Shown here in pieces: positions 32,506-40,514 of a DNA stretch of 64,000 nt. Positions within the stretch are counted from its first letter, which is position 1, and each line of letters opens with the position of its first letter. Source of the stretch: Pseudoxanthomonas dokdonensis (GTDB lineage: Bacteria; Pseudomonadota; Gammaproteobacteria; Xanthomonadales; Xanthomonadaceae); NCBI RefSeq assembly GCF_001431405.1, contig NZ_LDJL01000011.1, positions 310,001-374,000 on the forward strand, in the 5' to 3' direction. The notes beneath the pieces are model-generated. The model made no database searches, had not been told where the DNA came from, and saw only the letters and a program-made list of their open reading frames with translations. The translations under genes were made by a program, and so were the position numbers.

Positions 32506-33837
32506 CTACTGCAGCCACAGCTCCACCCGTTCGTTGCGGACCCGGCCCGCCTCGGTGGCCGACGACGCCAGCGGCCGGCTACCGCCCAGGCCCAGCGCCC
32601 GCACTACCGGAATGCCCTCGCGGATCAGGTGTCCGGCGACGATGTCGGCGCGCTCGTTGCTGACCATGGTCGGCACCAGCCGGTTGCCCGGGTCGTCGTT
32701 GGTGAAGGCGGCGACCACCAGTTTGCGGCCACGGTTGGCCGGTTCACGCATGAACGCCACCACCCGTTCCATGTCGCCGGCACTGCGGCTTTCGAAGTAG
32801 GTGGTCAGTGATCCGAGGTTGAAGCGCAGGCTCAATGGCAAGCGGGTCGCGCCGGCCACCGCTTCGCCATACGGCGTGCGCGGGTCCGGCGTGCCGGTGC
32901 CGTCGACCTGGCGCAGGCGCAGTGATCGATAGCCGGCCTGTTGCACCGCACGTTGACCCGCGGAACCGACCGCGTACAGCGCCAGGCTGCGCCCCAGGGC
33001 CGACATCAGGGGACCGCCGCGCAGCACGTAGCGGCGAGTGAGCGGATAGTCCTCGCTGCCCACGCCTACCGGGTCCGGGGCAACGGCAATGCCGGTGTCG
33101 GAAACCGGCAACGCCCGCACATTGGCAGGCAGTGGCGTGTCCAGGCCCACCAGCGCCAACGCCGACGGGTCCTTGCTGACCGCCTGCGCCGCCTGCGCCA
33201 GTTCTGCATGGCCGATGATCGGCCGTCGCACCTGGGCACCGGCCAGCAGACGTTGGCGGATGAAATCACGGGTACCGCTGCTGGCGCCATCGCTGTGTAC
33301 ATCCAGTGGCAGGTCGGCCCCGCCCAGTTGCGACCAGCGCGTAATCCGGCCATCGAGGATCGCGGCCAGTTGCTGGGTGCTGAGTGCGCGCAACGGACTG
33401 GCCTCGTTGACCACGACCGCCAGTCCATCCAGCGCCAGAACGAACTCCTGCTCCGGCGAGTGCAGATCACCCAGCTGCCAGCCGTCCTCGAGTTGTCGTG
33501 CAGTCAACGGCTGCGCCATCATCGCCAGTTCCGCCTGACCTTCCACCAGATCCGCGAAGCCGAGGCCGGACCCTTTCTTCTCTATCTCGACGATCAATGG
33601 CAGCCCATCGCGGGTCGCGTGCAGTTCGGTCAGCGCTGCATTGATGTCACGTCGCTGGATCTGGATGAAACCCAGTGAGCGCAGCCAGGCATCGACCAGC
33701 GCCGGCATCAGATCGCGACCGATGGTATTGGAGCCGTGGATGCGCAGGCGCTCGGCGTCCTGGTCCTGTGCACTCGCGCAGGCGCTGGCCAACAACAGGC
33801 AAAGCAGCGCGCATCGGCGCCACTGATTGGTGAACAT
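32506..33837 (-). CDS. fusion of PstS-like phosphate-binding domain and OmpA peptidoglycan-binding domain
   Basis: A 443-residue exported protein (signal MFTNQWRRCALLCLLLASACASAQ, possibly with lipobox LASAC). Residues about 25-300 form a type II periplasmic binding domain of the PstS kind: RIHGSNTIGRDLMPALVDAWL, KKGSGLGFADLVEGQAELAMMAQ, DGASSGTRDFI. The last 110 residues are an OmpA/MotB C-terminal domain (LTTYFESRSAGDMERVVAF, GNRLVPTMVSNERADIV, ERVELWLQ). It should hold a ligand-binding domain on the cell wall. Ligand and role are unknown; phosphate is only suggested by homology. The ATG with GGGGGA upstream was chosen over a TTG 18 bp earlier. Confidence 0.88.
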   Translation of the reverse strand: MFTNQWRRCALLCLLLASACASAQDQDAERLRIHGSNTIGRDLMPALVDAWLRSLGFIQIQRRDINAALTELHATRDGLPLIVEIEKKGSGLGFADLVEGQAELAMMAQPLTARQLEDGWQLGDLHSPEQEFVLALDGLAVVVNEASPLRALSTQQLAAILDGRITRWSQLGGADLPLDVHSDGASSGTRDFIRQRLLAGAQVRRPIIGHAELAQAAQAVSKDPSALALVGLDTPLPANVRALPVSDTGIAVAPDPVGVGSEDYPLTRRYVLRGGPLMSALGRSLALYAVGSAGQRAVQQAGYRSLRLRQVDGTGTPDPRTPYGEAVAGATRLPLSLRFNLGSLTTYFESRSAGDMERVVAFMREPANRGRKLVVAAFTNDDPGNRLVPTMVSNERADIVAGHLIREGIPVVRALGLGGSRPLASSATEAGRVRNERVELWLQ

Positions 33838-33922
33838 GCTGGAATCCCCCGTCAATCAAGCGCGGGAGAATGCCGTGGCGGGATGACACTGTCGTGACGA
33901 CAACGCGTCGTACGCGCCCGGA

Positions 33923-34816
33923 TCAGCCGCCGTTGCTGACCGGATGCGAGGGATCGCTGATCCAGCCACTCCATGAGGGCGGGAAAATCCGCGCGCCGGA
34001 CAAGCCGGCGTGTTCCATCGCCAGCAGCAGGTGGCATGCAGTCACCCCGGAACCGCACATCAGCACCACCTGGTCGGCTGGATGACCGCGCAGGCTGGCC
34101 TGCAGTTGCGAACGCAGCACGTCGACGGGTTTGAAATGGCCATCAACCAGGTTGCTGGAGAACGGATGGTTGACCGCACCCGGCACGTGCCCTGCCCGCG
34201 CGTCGATCGGTTCGACATCGCCACGGAAACGCTCGCCCGCGCGCGCATCCAGCAGCCAGCCGGGCGCTTGCTGCAGGCGCGCCTCGACCTGGGCCGCATC
34301 GATCTGCTGATCGAGGGCGAAACGGCCGGGATAGTCCGGTGTTGACGGGTACTGCGGACGGTCGGTGCTTTCCGCCAATCCCGCTGCCCGCCACGCCGCC
34401 AGTCCACCGTCCAGCACTGCAACCCGCTGATGGCCGAGCAGGCGCAGCATCCACCACAGCCGTGCGGCGGCCATGCTGCCATCGTTGGCGTCGTAGACCA
34501 CCACCTGATCGCGCGGGGTGATGCCCCATTGACCAAGGCGATGGCGGAACACGTCGCTGTCCGGTAACGGATGGCGGCCTTGCCCGGTCTTGGACAGGTC
34601 CGACAGATCCCGATTCAAATCCGCATATACCGCGCCGGGCAGGTGCGATTGTTGATAGGCGTCGCGCCCGGCCTCGGCATCGGCCAGTGAAAAGCGCGCG
34701 TCTACCAGTCGAATCCTGCCGCCCTGCTCCGCATCCGCATGTCCGGAGGTCGTCAATGCCTGCTGCAGGGTCGATACGTCGACCAGCGTGGTCCAATGCG
34801 GCGTTGGCGTGTTCAT
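33923..34816 (-). CDS. sseA: sulfurtransferase, 3-mercaptopyruvate/thiosulfate type
   Basis: A 297-residue two-domain rhodanese. The inactive N-terminal domain has LVDARFSLADAEAGRDAYQQSHLPGAVYADLNRDLS. The active C-terminal domain has catalytic Cys254 in CGSGVTACH, the loop seen in mercaptopyruvate sulfurtransferases. It transfers sulfane sulfur to thiols or cyanide. Its start overlaps the stop of the DUF1289-NUDIX gene by 4 bp, so the two are co-translated. Confidence 0.9.
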   Translation of the reverse strand: MNTPTPHWTTLVDVSTLQQALTTSGHADAEQGGRIRLVDARFSLADAEAGRDAYQQSHLPGAVYADLNRDLSDLSKTGQGRHPLPDSDVFRHRLGQWGITPRDQVVVYDANDGSMAAARLWWMLRLLGHQRVAVLDGGLAAWRAAGLAESTDRPQYPSTPDYPGRFALDQQIDAAQVEARLQQAPGWLLDARAGERFRGDVEPIDARAGHVPGAVNHPFSSNLVDGHFKPVDVLRSQLQASLRGHPADQVVLMCGSGVTACHLLLAMEHAGLSGARIFPPSWSGWISDPSHPVSNGG

Positions 34817-35616
34817 CGGCTAGTCTCCAGTTTCTGGCGAAGATTGAGCAGGACCGACGCGGTCGCGCCCCAGATGCGCTGGCCCGGCCAGGCGAACTCG
34901 AGCACCTGGCGGCTGCGGCCGCGATAATCCATCTGCTGCCGACGCAGGTTTTCCGGCGCCATCAGATAGCTCAGCGGGACTTCGAATACCTCGGCAACTT
35001 CGTCCGGCGAAGGTGTCGCGACAAAATCCGGCGATATCACCGCCACCACCGGGATCACACGGAAACCGCTGATGGTCAGGAACGGATCCAGGTAACCCAA
35101 TGGCAGCGCATCGCCTGCCTGCAATGCAATTTCCTCACGGCTTTCACGCAGCGCCGCGGCGACCACGCTGATATCCGATGGTTCAACCCGGCCGCCGGGA
35201 AAACTGACCTGGCCGCCGTGATGGCGAAGGGTATCGGTGCGCCGGGTCAGGATGACCTGGGTGCCCTGCGGCCGCGGCACCAGTCCCAGCAGCACGGCGG
35301 CTTCGGCCAAGGGTCCGGGCGGCAGCAGATCGCTGAGCTCATCGATGTTCCAACCGGGCGATTCCGGCACCGTGTCCAGCGGGTGCAGGATGGATTGCAG
35401 GCGCGTGTGCTCGGGCAGCTGCTGGAACCAGCCGGCGCGTTCGGTCTCCCGCCCGGGCAACACCACGTCCATCAGATGCAATCGCTGTTCGTCATTCATC
35501 TGCGACCAACCGGCAATTTCGGCAACCGTCCGCATGCAACCTTCGCACACTCCGTCGCTGGATAGATTGCAGACACCAATACAGGGGCTGAGCACGGCGC
35601 GGTAGGCTGAATTCAT
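34813..35616 (-). CDS. DUF1289 - NUDIX (CoA pyrophosphatase-like) fusion protein
   Basis: A 267-residue protein with two parts. Residues 8-50 are a DUF1289 Cys module: Cys12, Cys16, Cys24, Cys27 (SPCIGVC...CEGC) followed by the family RTVAEIAGWSQM. Residues about 95-267 are a NUDIX domain of the NudL/coenzyme A pyrophosphatase type with GGQVSFPGGRVEPSD and RESREEIAL; the usual Gly at the end of the Nudix box is Ala. It should hydrolyse CoA or a similar dinucleotide; the DUF1289 part may bind iron or zinc. The fusion of a normally separate small protein is unusual to my knowledge. Confidence 0.85.
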   Translation of the reverse strand: MNSAYRAVLSPCIGVCNLSSDGVCEGCMRTVAEIAGWSQMNDEQRLHLMDVVLPGRETERAGWFQQLPEHTRLQSILHPLDTVPESPGWNIDELSDLLPPGPLAEAAVLLGLVPRPQGTQVILTRRTDTLRHHGGQVSFPGGRVEPSDISVVAAALRESREEIALQAGDALPLGYLDPFLTISGFRVIPVVAVISPDFVATPSPDEVAEVFEVPLSYLMAPENLRRQQMDYRGRSRQVLEFAWPGQRIWGATASVLLNLRQKLETSR

Positions 35617-35674
35617 TATCTCGGATGCTTGTTCTACAGGATGTCAGGTGCATCGGCGCAGGCTGCCGCGCAAA

Positions 35675-35702
35675 CACAAACGCCGGCACGAAGCCGGCGT
35701 TT
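35675..35702 (-). terminator. rho-independent terminator of the FKBP gene
   Basis: AAACGCCGGC and GCCGGCGTTT pair perfectly over 10 bp around a 5-nt loop. On the minus strand the stem closes with TTTGTGTTT. It lies 23 bp past the FKBP stop. Confidence 0.85.
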
Positions 35703-35725
35703 GCTGGATACCACTGGCAGCGGGA

Positions 35726-36427
35726 TTACTTGACGCTGACCAGCTTGATTTCAAACTGCACGGCCACGTTCGGCGGGAAGCCGGTACGCGGGTCGGCGCC
35801 ATACGCCTTGTCCGGCGGCAGGGTCACTTCCCACTTGGTGCCGGCCGGCATCTGGGTCAGCACTTCACGCATGGTCGGCATTTCGACTTCGCTGACCTTG
35901 ATGCTGGGGATGCTGGTGGCCGGACGGGCTTCGGCCGGACGCTGGCCGTACGGGAACGGACCGGCGACTTCCAGCTGCACGGTGCTGGCCATGGTCGGCT
36001 TGGCACCCTTGCCGCTTTCAATCACGCGGTACTGCACACCGCTGGGCAGGGTCTGCACGCCGGCCTTGGCCTTGTTGCTGGCCAGGAACTGGTTGCTCTT
36101 GGTCAGATTGTCGGCGGCAGCCTTGTCATAATCGGCCTTGGCTTTGGCAGCGCGTGATTTTTCGCGGGTCTGGAAAGCTTCCAGTGCCGGCTTCAGCTGT
36201 TCGGCGGTCAATGCCGGCTTCTGCTTGCCATAGGCATCCTGCAGGCCCTTGACGACCGTGTTGATGTCGATCTGTTCGCCACGGGCGGTCAGTTCTGCCA
36301 GGTTGTTGCCGTAGTCATAGCCAAAGTAATAGCTCAACTTGCCTTTCTCGGACGAGGTGTCCTGAGCCAAGGCGTTACCAGCCAAGGCGAATGCCGCTAC
36401 TGCGACCGCTAACGAACGAAACTTCAT
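35726..36427 (-). CDS. FKBP-type peptidyl-prolyl isomerase (Mip/FkpA-like)
   Basis: A 233-residue periplasmic chaperone/isomerase. Signal peptide MKFRSLAVAVAAFALAGNALAQ; N-terminal helical dimerisation domain with SYYFGYDYGNNLAE to residue about 115; C-terminal FKBP domain from VQTLPSGVQYRVIESGKGAKPT to VQFEIKLVSV. The FKBP core is divergent: the usual active-site YTG and ..GW.. stretches are poorly kept (EVAGPFPYGQRP), so catalytic activity may be weak and chaperone function dominant. ATG 36427 was chosen over a TTG one codon earlier. Confidence 0.88.
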   Translation of the reverse strand: MKFRSLAVAVAAFALAGNALAQDTSSEKGKLSYYFGYDYGNNLAELTARGEQIDINTVVKGLQDAYGKQKPALTAEQLKPALEAFQTREKSRAAKAKADYDKAAADNLTKSNQFLASNKAKAGVQTLPSGVQYRVIESGKGAKPTMASTVQLEVAGPFPYGQRPAEARPATSIPSIKVSEVEMPTMREVLTQMPAGTKWEVTLPPDKAYGADPRTGFPPNVAVQFEIKLVSVK

Positions 36428-36589
36428 CAAACATTCTCCGGGGGTGGTGACAAGGCGGGCTTCGCCTTGGGTGGACGCGTTAGGATAGCCGTCGGAGCGG
36501 CTTATCGCTACTCACTTGGGCAGCCTTATGACAAGCGGGCGACAGGCAAGTTCCCTTTACCAAAATTTCACAAAAGGTCATCACGCATC

Positions 36590-37369
36590 ATGAATTCGCC
36601 CATCAGCACCCGCCAGCAGGACGCTGTCCTGGTCATCGAAGTCAACCGGCCGGACAAGCTCAACGCCCTCAACGCGCAGACCCTGGATGCGCTGAAAGCC
36701 GCGTTCGAGCAGGCCGCTGGCGACGACACGGTACGGGTCGTGGTGCTGACCGGTGCTGGCCCCAAGGCATTCGTGGCCGGCGCTGACATCAGCGAGATGG
36801 CCGATCTGAGCCCGGCCCAGGCGCGGGATTTTTCCCTGCGTGGGCAAAAGATGATGCGGGCGATGGAAACCATGCCCAAGCCGGTGATCGGCATGATTAA
36901 TGGTTTTGCACTCGGCGGCGGGCTGGAACTGGCCATGGCATGTCACATTCGGGTGGCTGCCGACACCGCCAAACTGGGACAACCGGAGATAAACCTCGGC
37001 CTGATTCCCGGCTTTGGCGGCACCCAGCGCCTGCTGCGGCTGGCCGGACGGGCGGCAACGCTTGAACTCTGCCTGCTCGGCGCACCGATCAGCGCCGCAC
37101 GTGCATTGGAACTGGGCATCGTCAACCGGGTCGTCGCCGCGGACCAGCTGGAAAGTGAGACGTTTGCCATTGCCGCGCAACTGGCGGCCTCGGCGCCGCT
37201 GGCCCTGCGCGGCATGCTGGATGCGATCAATATCGGTGGCGAATGTGCGATCGAGGAAGGCCTGCAGTTCGAATCCAGTCAGTTCGGGCTGATGTTCTCC
37301 ACCGAAGACATGCGCGAAGGTACCCAGGCCTTCCTGCAACGCCGCAAGCCTACCTTCAGCGGCAAATAA
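36590..37369 (+). CDS. enoyl-CoA hydratase (crotonase family)
   Basis: A 259-residue crotonase with VNRPDKLNALNAQTLDALKAAF, oxyanion-hole GPKAFVAGADISEM, and MINGFALGGGLELAMACHIRVAADTAKLGQPEINLGLIPG. The two catalytic glutamates are at the expected LELA and PEIN positions, so hydratase activity is likely in fatty acid beta-oxidation. Start MNSPISTRQQD. It is followed 2 bp later by a small gene and then nth, in one run. Confidence 0.92.
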   Translation: MNSPISTRQQDAVLVIEVNRPDKLNALNAQTLDALKAAFEQAAGDDTVRVVVLTGAGPKAFVAGADISEMADLSPAQARDFSLRGQKMMRAMETMPKPVIGMINGFALGGGLELAMACHIRVAADTAKLGQPEINLGLIPGFGGTQRLLRLAGRAATLELCLLGAPISAARALELGIVNRVVAADQLESETFAIAAQLAASAPLALRGMLDAINIGGECAIEEGLQFESSQFGLMFSTEDMREGTQAFLQRRKPTFSGK

Positions 37370-37371
37370 TC

Positions 37372-37791
37372 ATGGGCGAAGGCCAACATCCGGTGGAATC
37401 CCGCTGCACCTGTGCCAGCCAGGCCGATGCATTGCAACGGTTGTTGCTGCGGGACGATGTCGATACCGCCATCGACGCCGGCCTGATGGCGTTCATGCCC
37501 TGCCCTGACTGCGCTTCAATAACGCCGGCGCCGACCCGCATGGTCCTGATCGCGGACGCCCAGCAGCGATTACGGCGCGCCTGGGACGCACGCGACCGCT
37601 ACCTGGCCCGACAGCAACGACTGCAGCGTCGAGCCGCCGAGCGCGAAGCCAAGCGTCGCCAGCCTCCGGTAGCGGCCACGAACGTCGGCGATGCCGCGGG
37701 CAACCCGGCAGCCTCTGCGCTGCCTGCCGCCGCCGCGGCACTGCTGGCGCGGGCCAAGGCCAAGGCCGCGCAACGCAATTCCAGATCCTGA
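37372..37791 (+). CDS. conserved hypothetical protein with two Cys pairs
   Basis: A 139-residue protein I do not recognise. The N-terminal half has SRCTC and MPCPDCAS, four cysteines that could bind a metal like a zinc ribbon. Residues 60-100 are a basic helix (DAQQRLRRAWDARDRYLARQQRLQRRAAEREAKRR) and the end is Ala-rich with KAKAAQRNSRS. It starts 2 bp after the crotonase and ends 7 bp before nth, so it may be translated with nth. Function unknown. Confidence 0.75.
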   Translation: MGEGQHPVESRCTCASQADALQRLLLRDDVDTAIDAGLMAFMPCPDCASITPAPTRMVLIADAQQRLRRAWDARDRYLARQQRLQRRAAEREAKRRQPPVAATNVGDAAGNPAASALPAAAAALLARAKAKAAQRNSRS

Positions 37792-37798
37792 TCCGCTC

Positions 37799-38482
37799 AT
37801 GACCCAGACCACCGTCCCGACGCGCGCACCGCGCCGCAGCCGCGCCCTCAAGCGCGACGAAATCATCGAAATGTTCTCGCGCCTGCGCGAACTCAACCCG
37901 CATCCGAAAACCGAGCTTGAGTACAGCACGCCGTTTGAGCTGCTGATCGCGGTGCTGCTGTCGGCGCAGGCGACCGATGTCGGCGTCAACAAATCGACCC
38001 GGCGCCTGTATCCGGTTGCCAACACGCCGGCGGCAATACTGGAACTGGGCGAAGAAAAGCTGAAGTCGTATATTTCGACGATTGGCTTGTTCAACGCCAA
38101 GGCCGGCAACGTGATCAAGACCTGCCAGATCCTGGTTGACCAGTACGGCGGTGAAGTGCCGGCCAGCCGTGAGGCACTGGAAGCGTTGCCGGGGGTCGGC
38201 CGCAAGACCGCCAACGTGGTCCTCAACACCGCGTTCGGACAGCCGACGATGGCGGTGGACACGCATATCTTCCGTGTCTCCAACCGCACCGGGCTGGCAC
38301 CAGGCAAGGACGTGCGCGCGGTCGAGGACAAGCTGGTGAAGGTGATCCCGGACGAGTTCATCCATGACGCGCATCATTGGTTGATTCTGCACGGTCGCTA
38401 TGTCTGCAAGGCGCGCAAACCGGATTGTCCGCAGTGCTTGATCCGCGACCTGTGCCGGTACCCAGACAAAACCGCCACCTGA
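37799..38482 (+). CDS. nth: endonuclease III
   Basis: A 227-residue DNA glycosylase/AP lyase for oxidised pyrimidines. The helix-hairpin-helix is LPGVGRKTANVVL with catalytic Lys; the catalytic Asp is in AVDTHIFRV. The [4Fe-4S] motif C-x6-C-x2-C-x5-C is in [17 protein letters not shown] near the C-terminus. The last 102 bp, which encode the FeS loop and the stop, recur three more times downstream in a 169-bp tandem array. A basic N-terminal extension of about 15 residues precedes the conserved core. Confidence 0.96.
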   Translation: MTQTTVPTRAPRRSRALKRDEIIEMFSRLRELNPHPKTELEYSTPFELLIAVLLSAQATDVGVNKSTRRLYPVANTPAAILELGEEKLKSYISTIGLFNAKAGNVIKTCQILVDQYGGEVPASREALEALPGVGRKTANVVLNTAFGQPTMAVDTHIFRVSNRTGLAPGKDVRAVEDKLVKVIPDEFIHDAHHWLILHGRYVCKARKPDCPQCLIRDLCRYPDKTAT

Positions 38483-38989
38483 GGCGGCATGACCACTTGC
38501 CGTGGGCAAGGCCTTACCCAGGCGGCGCCGGCTGGCTATCGGGGGCCGGTTGATCCTGCACGGTCGTTATGTGTGCAAGGCACGCAAACCGGATTGTCCG
38601 CAGTGCGTGTTCCTTGACCTGTGCCGGTACCCATACAAAACCACCACCTGAGGCGGCATGACCACTTGCCGTGGGCACGGCCTTACCCAGGCGGCGCCGG
38701 CTGGCTATCGGGGGCCGGTTGATTCTGCACGGTCGTTATGTGTGCAAGGCACGCAAACCGGATTGTCCGCAGTGCGTTATCCGCGATCTGTGCCGGTACC
38801 CAGACAAAACCGCCACCTGAGGCGGCATGATCACTTGCCGTGGGCACGGCCTTGCCCAGGCGGCGCCGGCTGGCTATCGGGGGCCGGTTGATCCTGCACG
38901 GTCGCTATGTGTGCAAGGCGCGCAAACCGGATTGTCCGTAGTGCGTGATCCGCGACATCTGCCGCTATCCGGACAAGACCGCCGGTTAG
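38381..38989 (+). repeat. 169-bp tandem repeats of the nth 3' end plus spacer (four copies)
   Basis: The unit starts at the codons for LILHGRYVC in nth and is repeated at 38550, 38719 and 38888, exactly 169 bp apart. Each has 102 bp of nth tail and, for the first three, 67 bp of spacer with a hairpin (GCCGTG, GG, CACGGC). The downstream tails still encode the FeS cysteines but have no upstream gene. The last copy has a TAG inside and ends [10 protein letters not shown], differing from the others mainly at silent sites, and has no spacer. It may be the original nth end. The unit is not a multiple of three, so no long fusion is made. Confidence 0.95.
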
Positions 38990-39062
38990 CTGGCCACGCT
39001 TCTGCCGGCAAGTCGCGGTTACCCTGCTACGCACCGGGACGAACGGCCGGGACGTCTTTTTT

Positions 39063-39096
39063 CTGTCATCGCAACGAAATAAGACAGTTTTGTCAC
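39063..39096 (+). promoter_or_regulatory. Pho-box-like half sites upstream of the porin gene
   Basis: CTGTCAT (39063) and TTGTCAC (39090) are good matches to the PhoB half site CTGTCAT. They lie 64-97 bp upstream of the porin start. The 11-bp partner repeats are degenerate, so PhoB binding is suggested, not shown. Confidence 0.5.
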
Positions 39097-39159
39097 AATA
39101 ACGCAATCTTCACGCCCTAGTCTGCGCAACATCTTCCCGCTGCGCCCAAAGGGCTACCC

Positions 39160-40326
39160 ATGAAACTCCTGCACTGCACGCTCGCTCTCGCCGTCGCCAC
39201 CATCATCGCCGCCCCCGCCGCCAAGGCGGAAGTGGCCATAGACGTGGTCGGCGGTTCCGAGGTCAGCTTCGAAGGCCTCGTCCAGGCCGACGGCTACTGG
39301 TACGACAACGACCAGTTGAACCTGGATGCCGATCCCGGTGACGGCGACGACACCGATTTCGGCCTGCGCCGCGCCGAACTGGTGCTCAAGGGCAAGGGCC
39401 CGGGCAACATCGAATGGGTGCTGGGTTACGATGCATCGACCAGCGGCAACAAGTTCCTCGACACCAACATCAAGTACAAGTTCGGTGGCGACAAGAACAA
39501 CTACCTGGTGCTGGGCCAGTTCAAGCAGCCTAACAGCATGGAAGAGCTGTCGTCGACCAAGAACAACGACTTCATCTCCAAGGCGCTGATCACCAACCTG
39601 TACGGCACCGGTCGCCGCCTGGGCGCCAGCTACAACTATGGCAGCGACGATTGGCAGGTGACCGCCAGCTACTTCGGCCGCGAACTGACCCGCGATCTCA
39701 ATCACGGCAGCGGCTACGGCCTGCGCGGTGGCTGGGCGCCGTTGAACGAGTCTGGAAAAATCTTCTACATGGGCCTGTCCTACGTCAATCGTGACGTCGA
39801 CGGCGACACCATCCGCCTGCGCAGCCGTCCGGCATCGGACCTGTCGCAGCGCCTGATCGACACCAACATCCGCAATGCCGATCGCTTGTGGACCACCGGC
39901 CTGGAAAGCTTCTTCGTCAGCGGCCCGTTCAAGCTGCAGGCAGAGTACATGACCACCACCGTCGATCGCTACGAAACCGGCTTCGCCGATGAGCCGGGCG
40001 GTGACTACACCACCGACGGTTACTACGTCAGCGCGCTGTGGAACGTCACCGGCGAGACCTGGAGCAACAAGGCCGGCACCCCCGGCACCGCAGGCGCCGA
40101 AAATCCGGCCGGCGGCATGTGGCAGCTGGGCCTGCGCTACGACAGCGTCGATCTGAACGACGGTGTCGAGCAACCGGGCAAGATGGATATCGTCACCGCT
40201 GGCGTCAATTACTACTGGCGCCAGAACTTCAAGCTGATGCTCGACTATTCGATGATCAGCGGCACCCGCAACGGCGTCAACGATGACCCCAACGTCATCG
40301 GTGCACGCGCGCAGTTCTACTGGTAA
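39160..40326 (+). CDS. phosphate-selective porin, OprP/OprO family
   Basis: A 388-residue outer membrane beta-barrel. Signal peptide MKLLHCTLALAVATIIAAPAAKA. The mature part has DTDFGLRRAELVLKGKGPGNIEWVLGYD and FKQPNSMEELSSTKNNDFI, typical of OprP/OprO, and ends in aromatic FYW as outer-membrane barrels do. Such porins carry phosphate or pyrophosphate under starvation. It stands ahead of the pst genes with PhoB-like sites upstream and a GC-rich hairpin downstream. Confidence 0.92.
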   Translation: MKLLHCTLALAVATIIAAPAAKAEVAIDVVGGSEVSFEGLVQADGYWYDNDQLNLDADPGDGDDTDFGLRRAELVLKGKGPGNIEWVLGYDASTSGNKFLDTNIKYKFGGDKNNYLVLGQFKQPNSMEELSSTKNNDFISKALITNLYGTGRRLGASYNYGSDDWQVTASYFGRELTRDLNHGSGYGLRGGWAPLNESGKIFYMGLSYVNRDVDGDTIRLRSRPASDLSQRLIDTNIRNADRLWTTGLESFFVSGPFKLQAEYMTTTVDRYETGFADEPGGDYTTDGYYVSALWNVTGETWSNKAGTPGTAGAENPAGGMWQLGLRYDSVDLNDGVEQPGKMDIVTAGVNYYWRQNFKLMLDYSMISGTRNGVNDDPNVIGARAQFYW

Positions 40327-40333
40327 GCCTACC

Positions 40334-40355
40334 GGGCGTGGCCACGGCCACGCCC
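40334..40355 (+). terminator. strong hairpin after the porin gene
   Basis: GGGCGTGGCC and GGCCACGCCC pair perfectly over 10 bp with a 2-nt centre, 7 bp after the porin stop. Only two T follow, so it may stabilise or attenuate the transcript rather than stop it fully. A second palindrome, CCGGCGCATGCGCCGG, lies at 40375-40390. Confidence 0.55.
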
Positions 40356-40514
40356 TTGCTCCGCATCACTGCACCCGGCGCATGCGCCGGCTGTCGCGAC
40401 GCTGTAACCGTACTGACATCGCAGGGTCATCAACGTGTCCTGCAATGACCGCATGGCGCCGTCCGGCTGCTTTCCCATCCATCCCGCTGCCACCCAGACT
40501 TCACGGAGACTCAC

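Noticed and set aside
38658-39120. Short reading frames in the nth repeat array
   Set aside because: They are made by reading the 169-bp repeat unit in a shifted frame and have no start signals.
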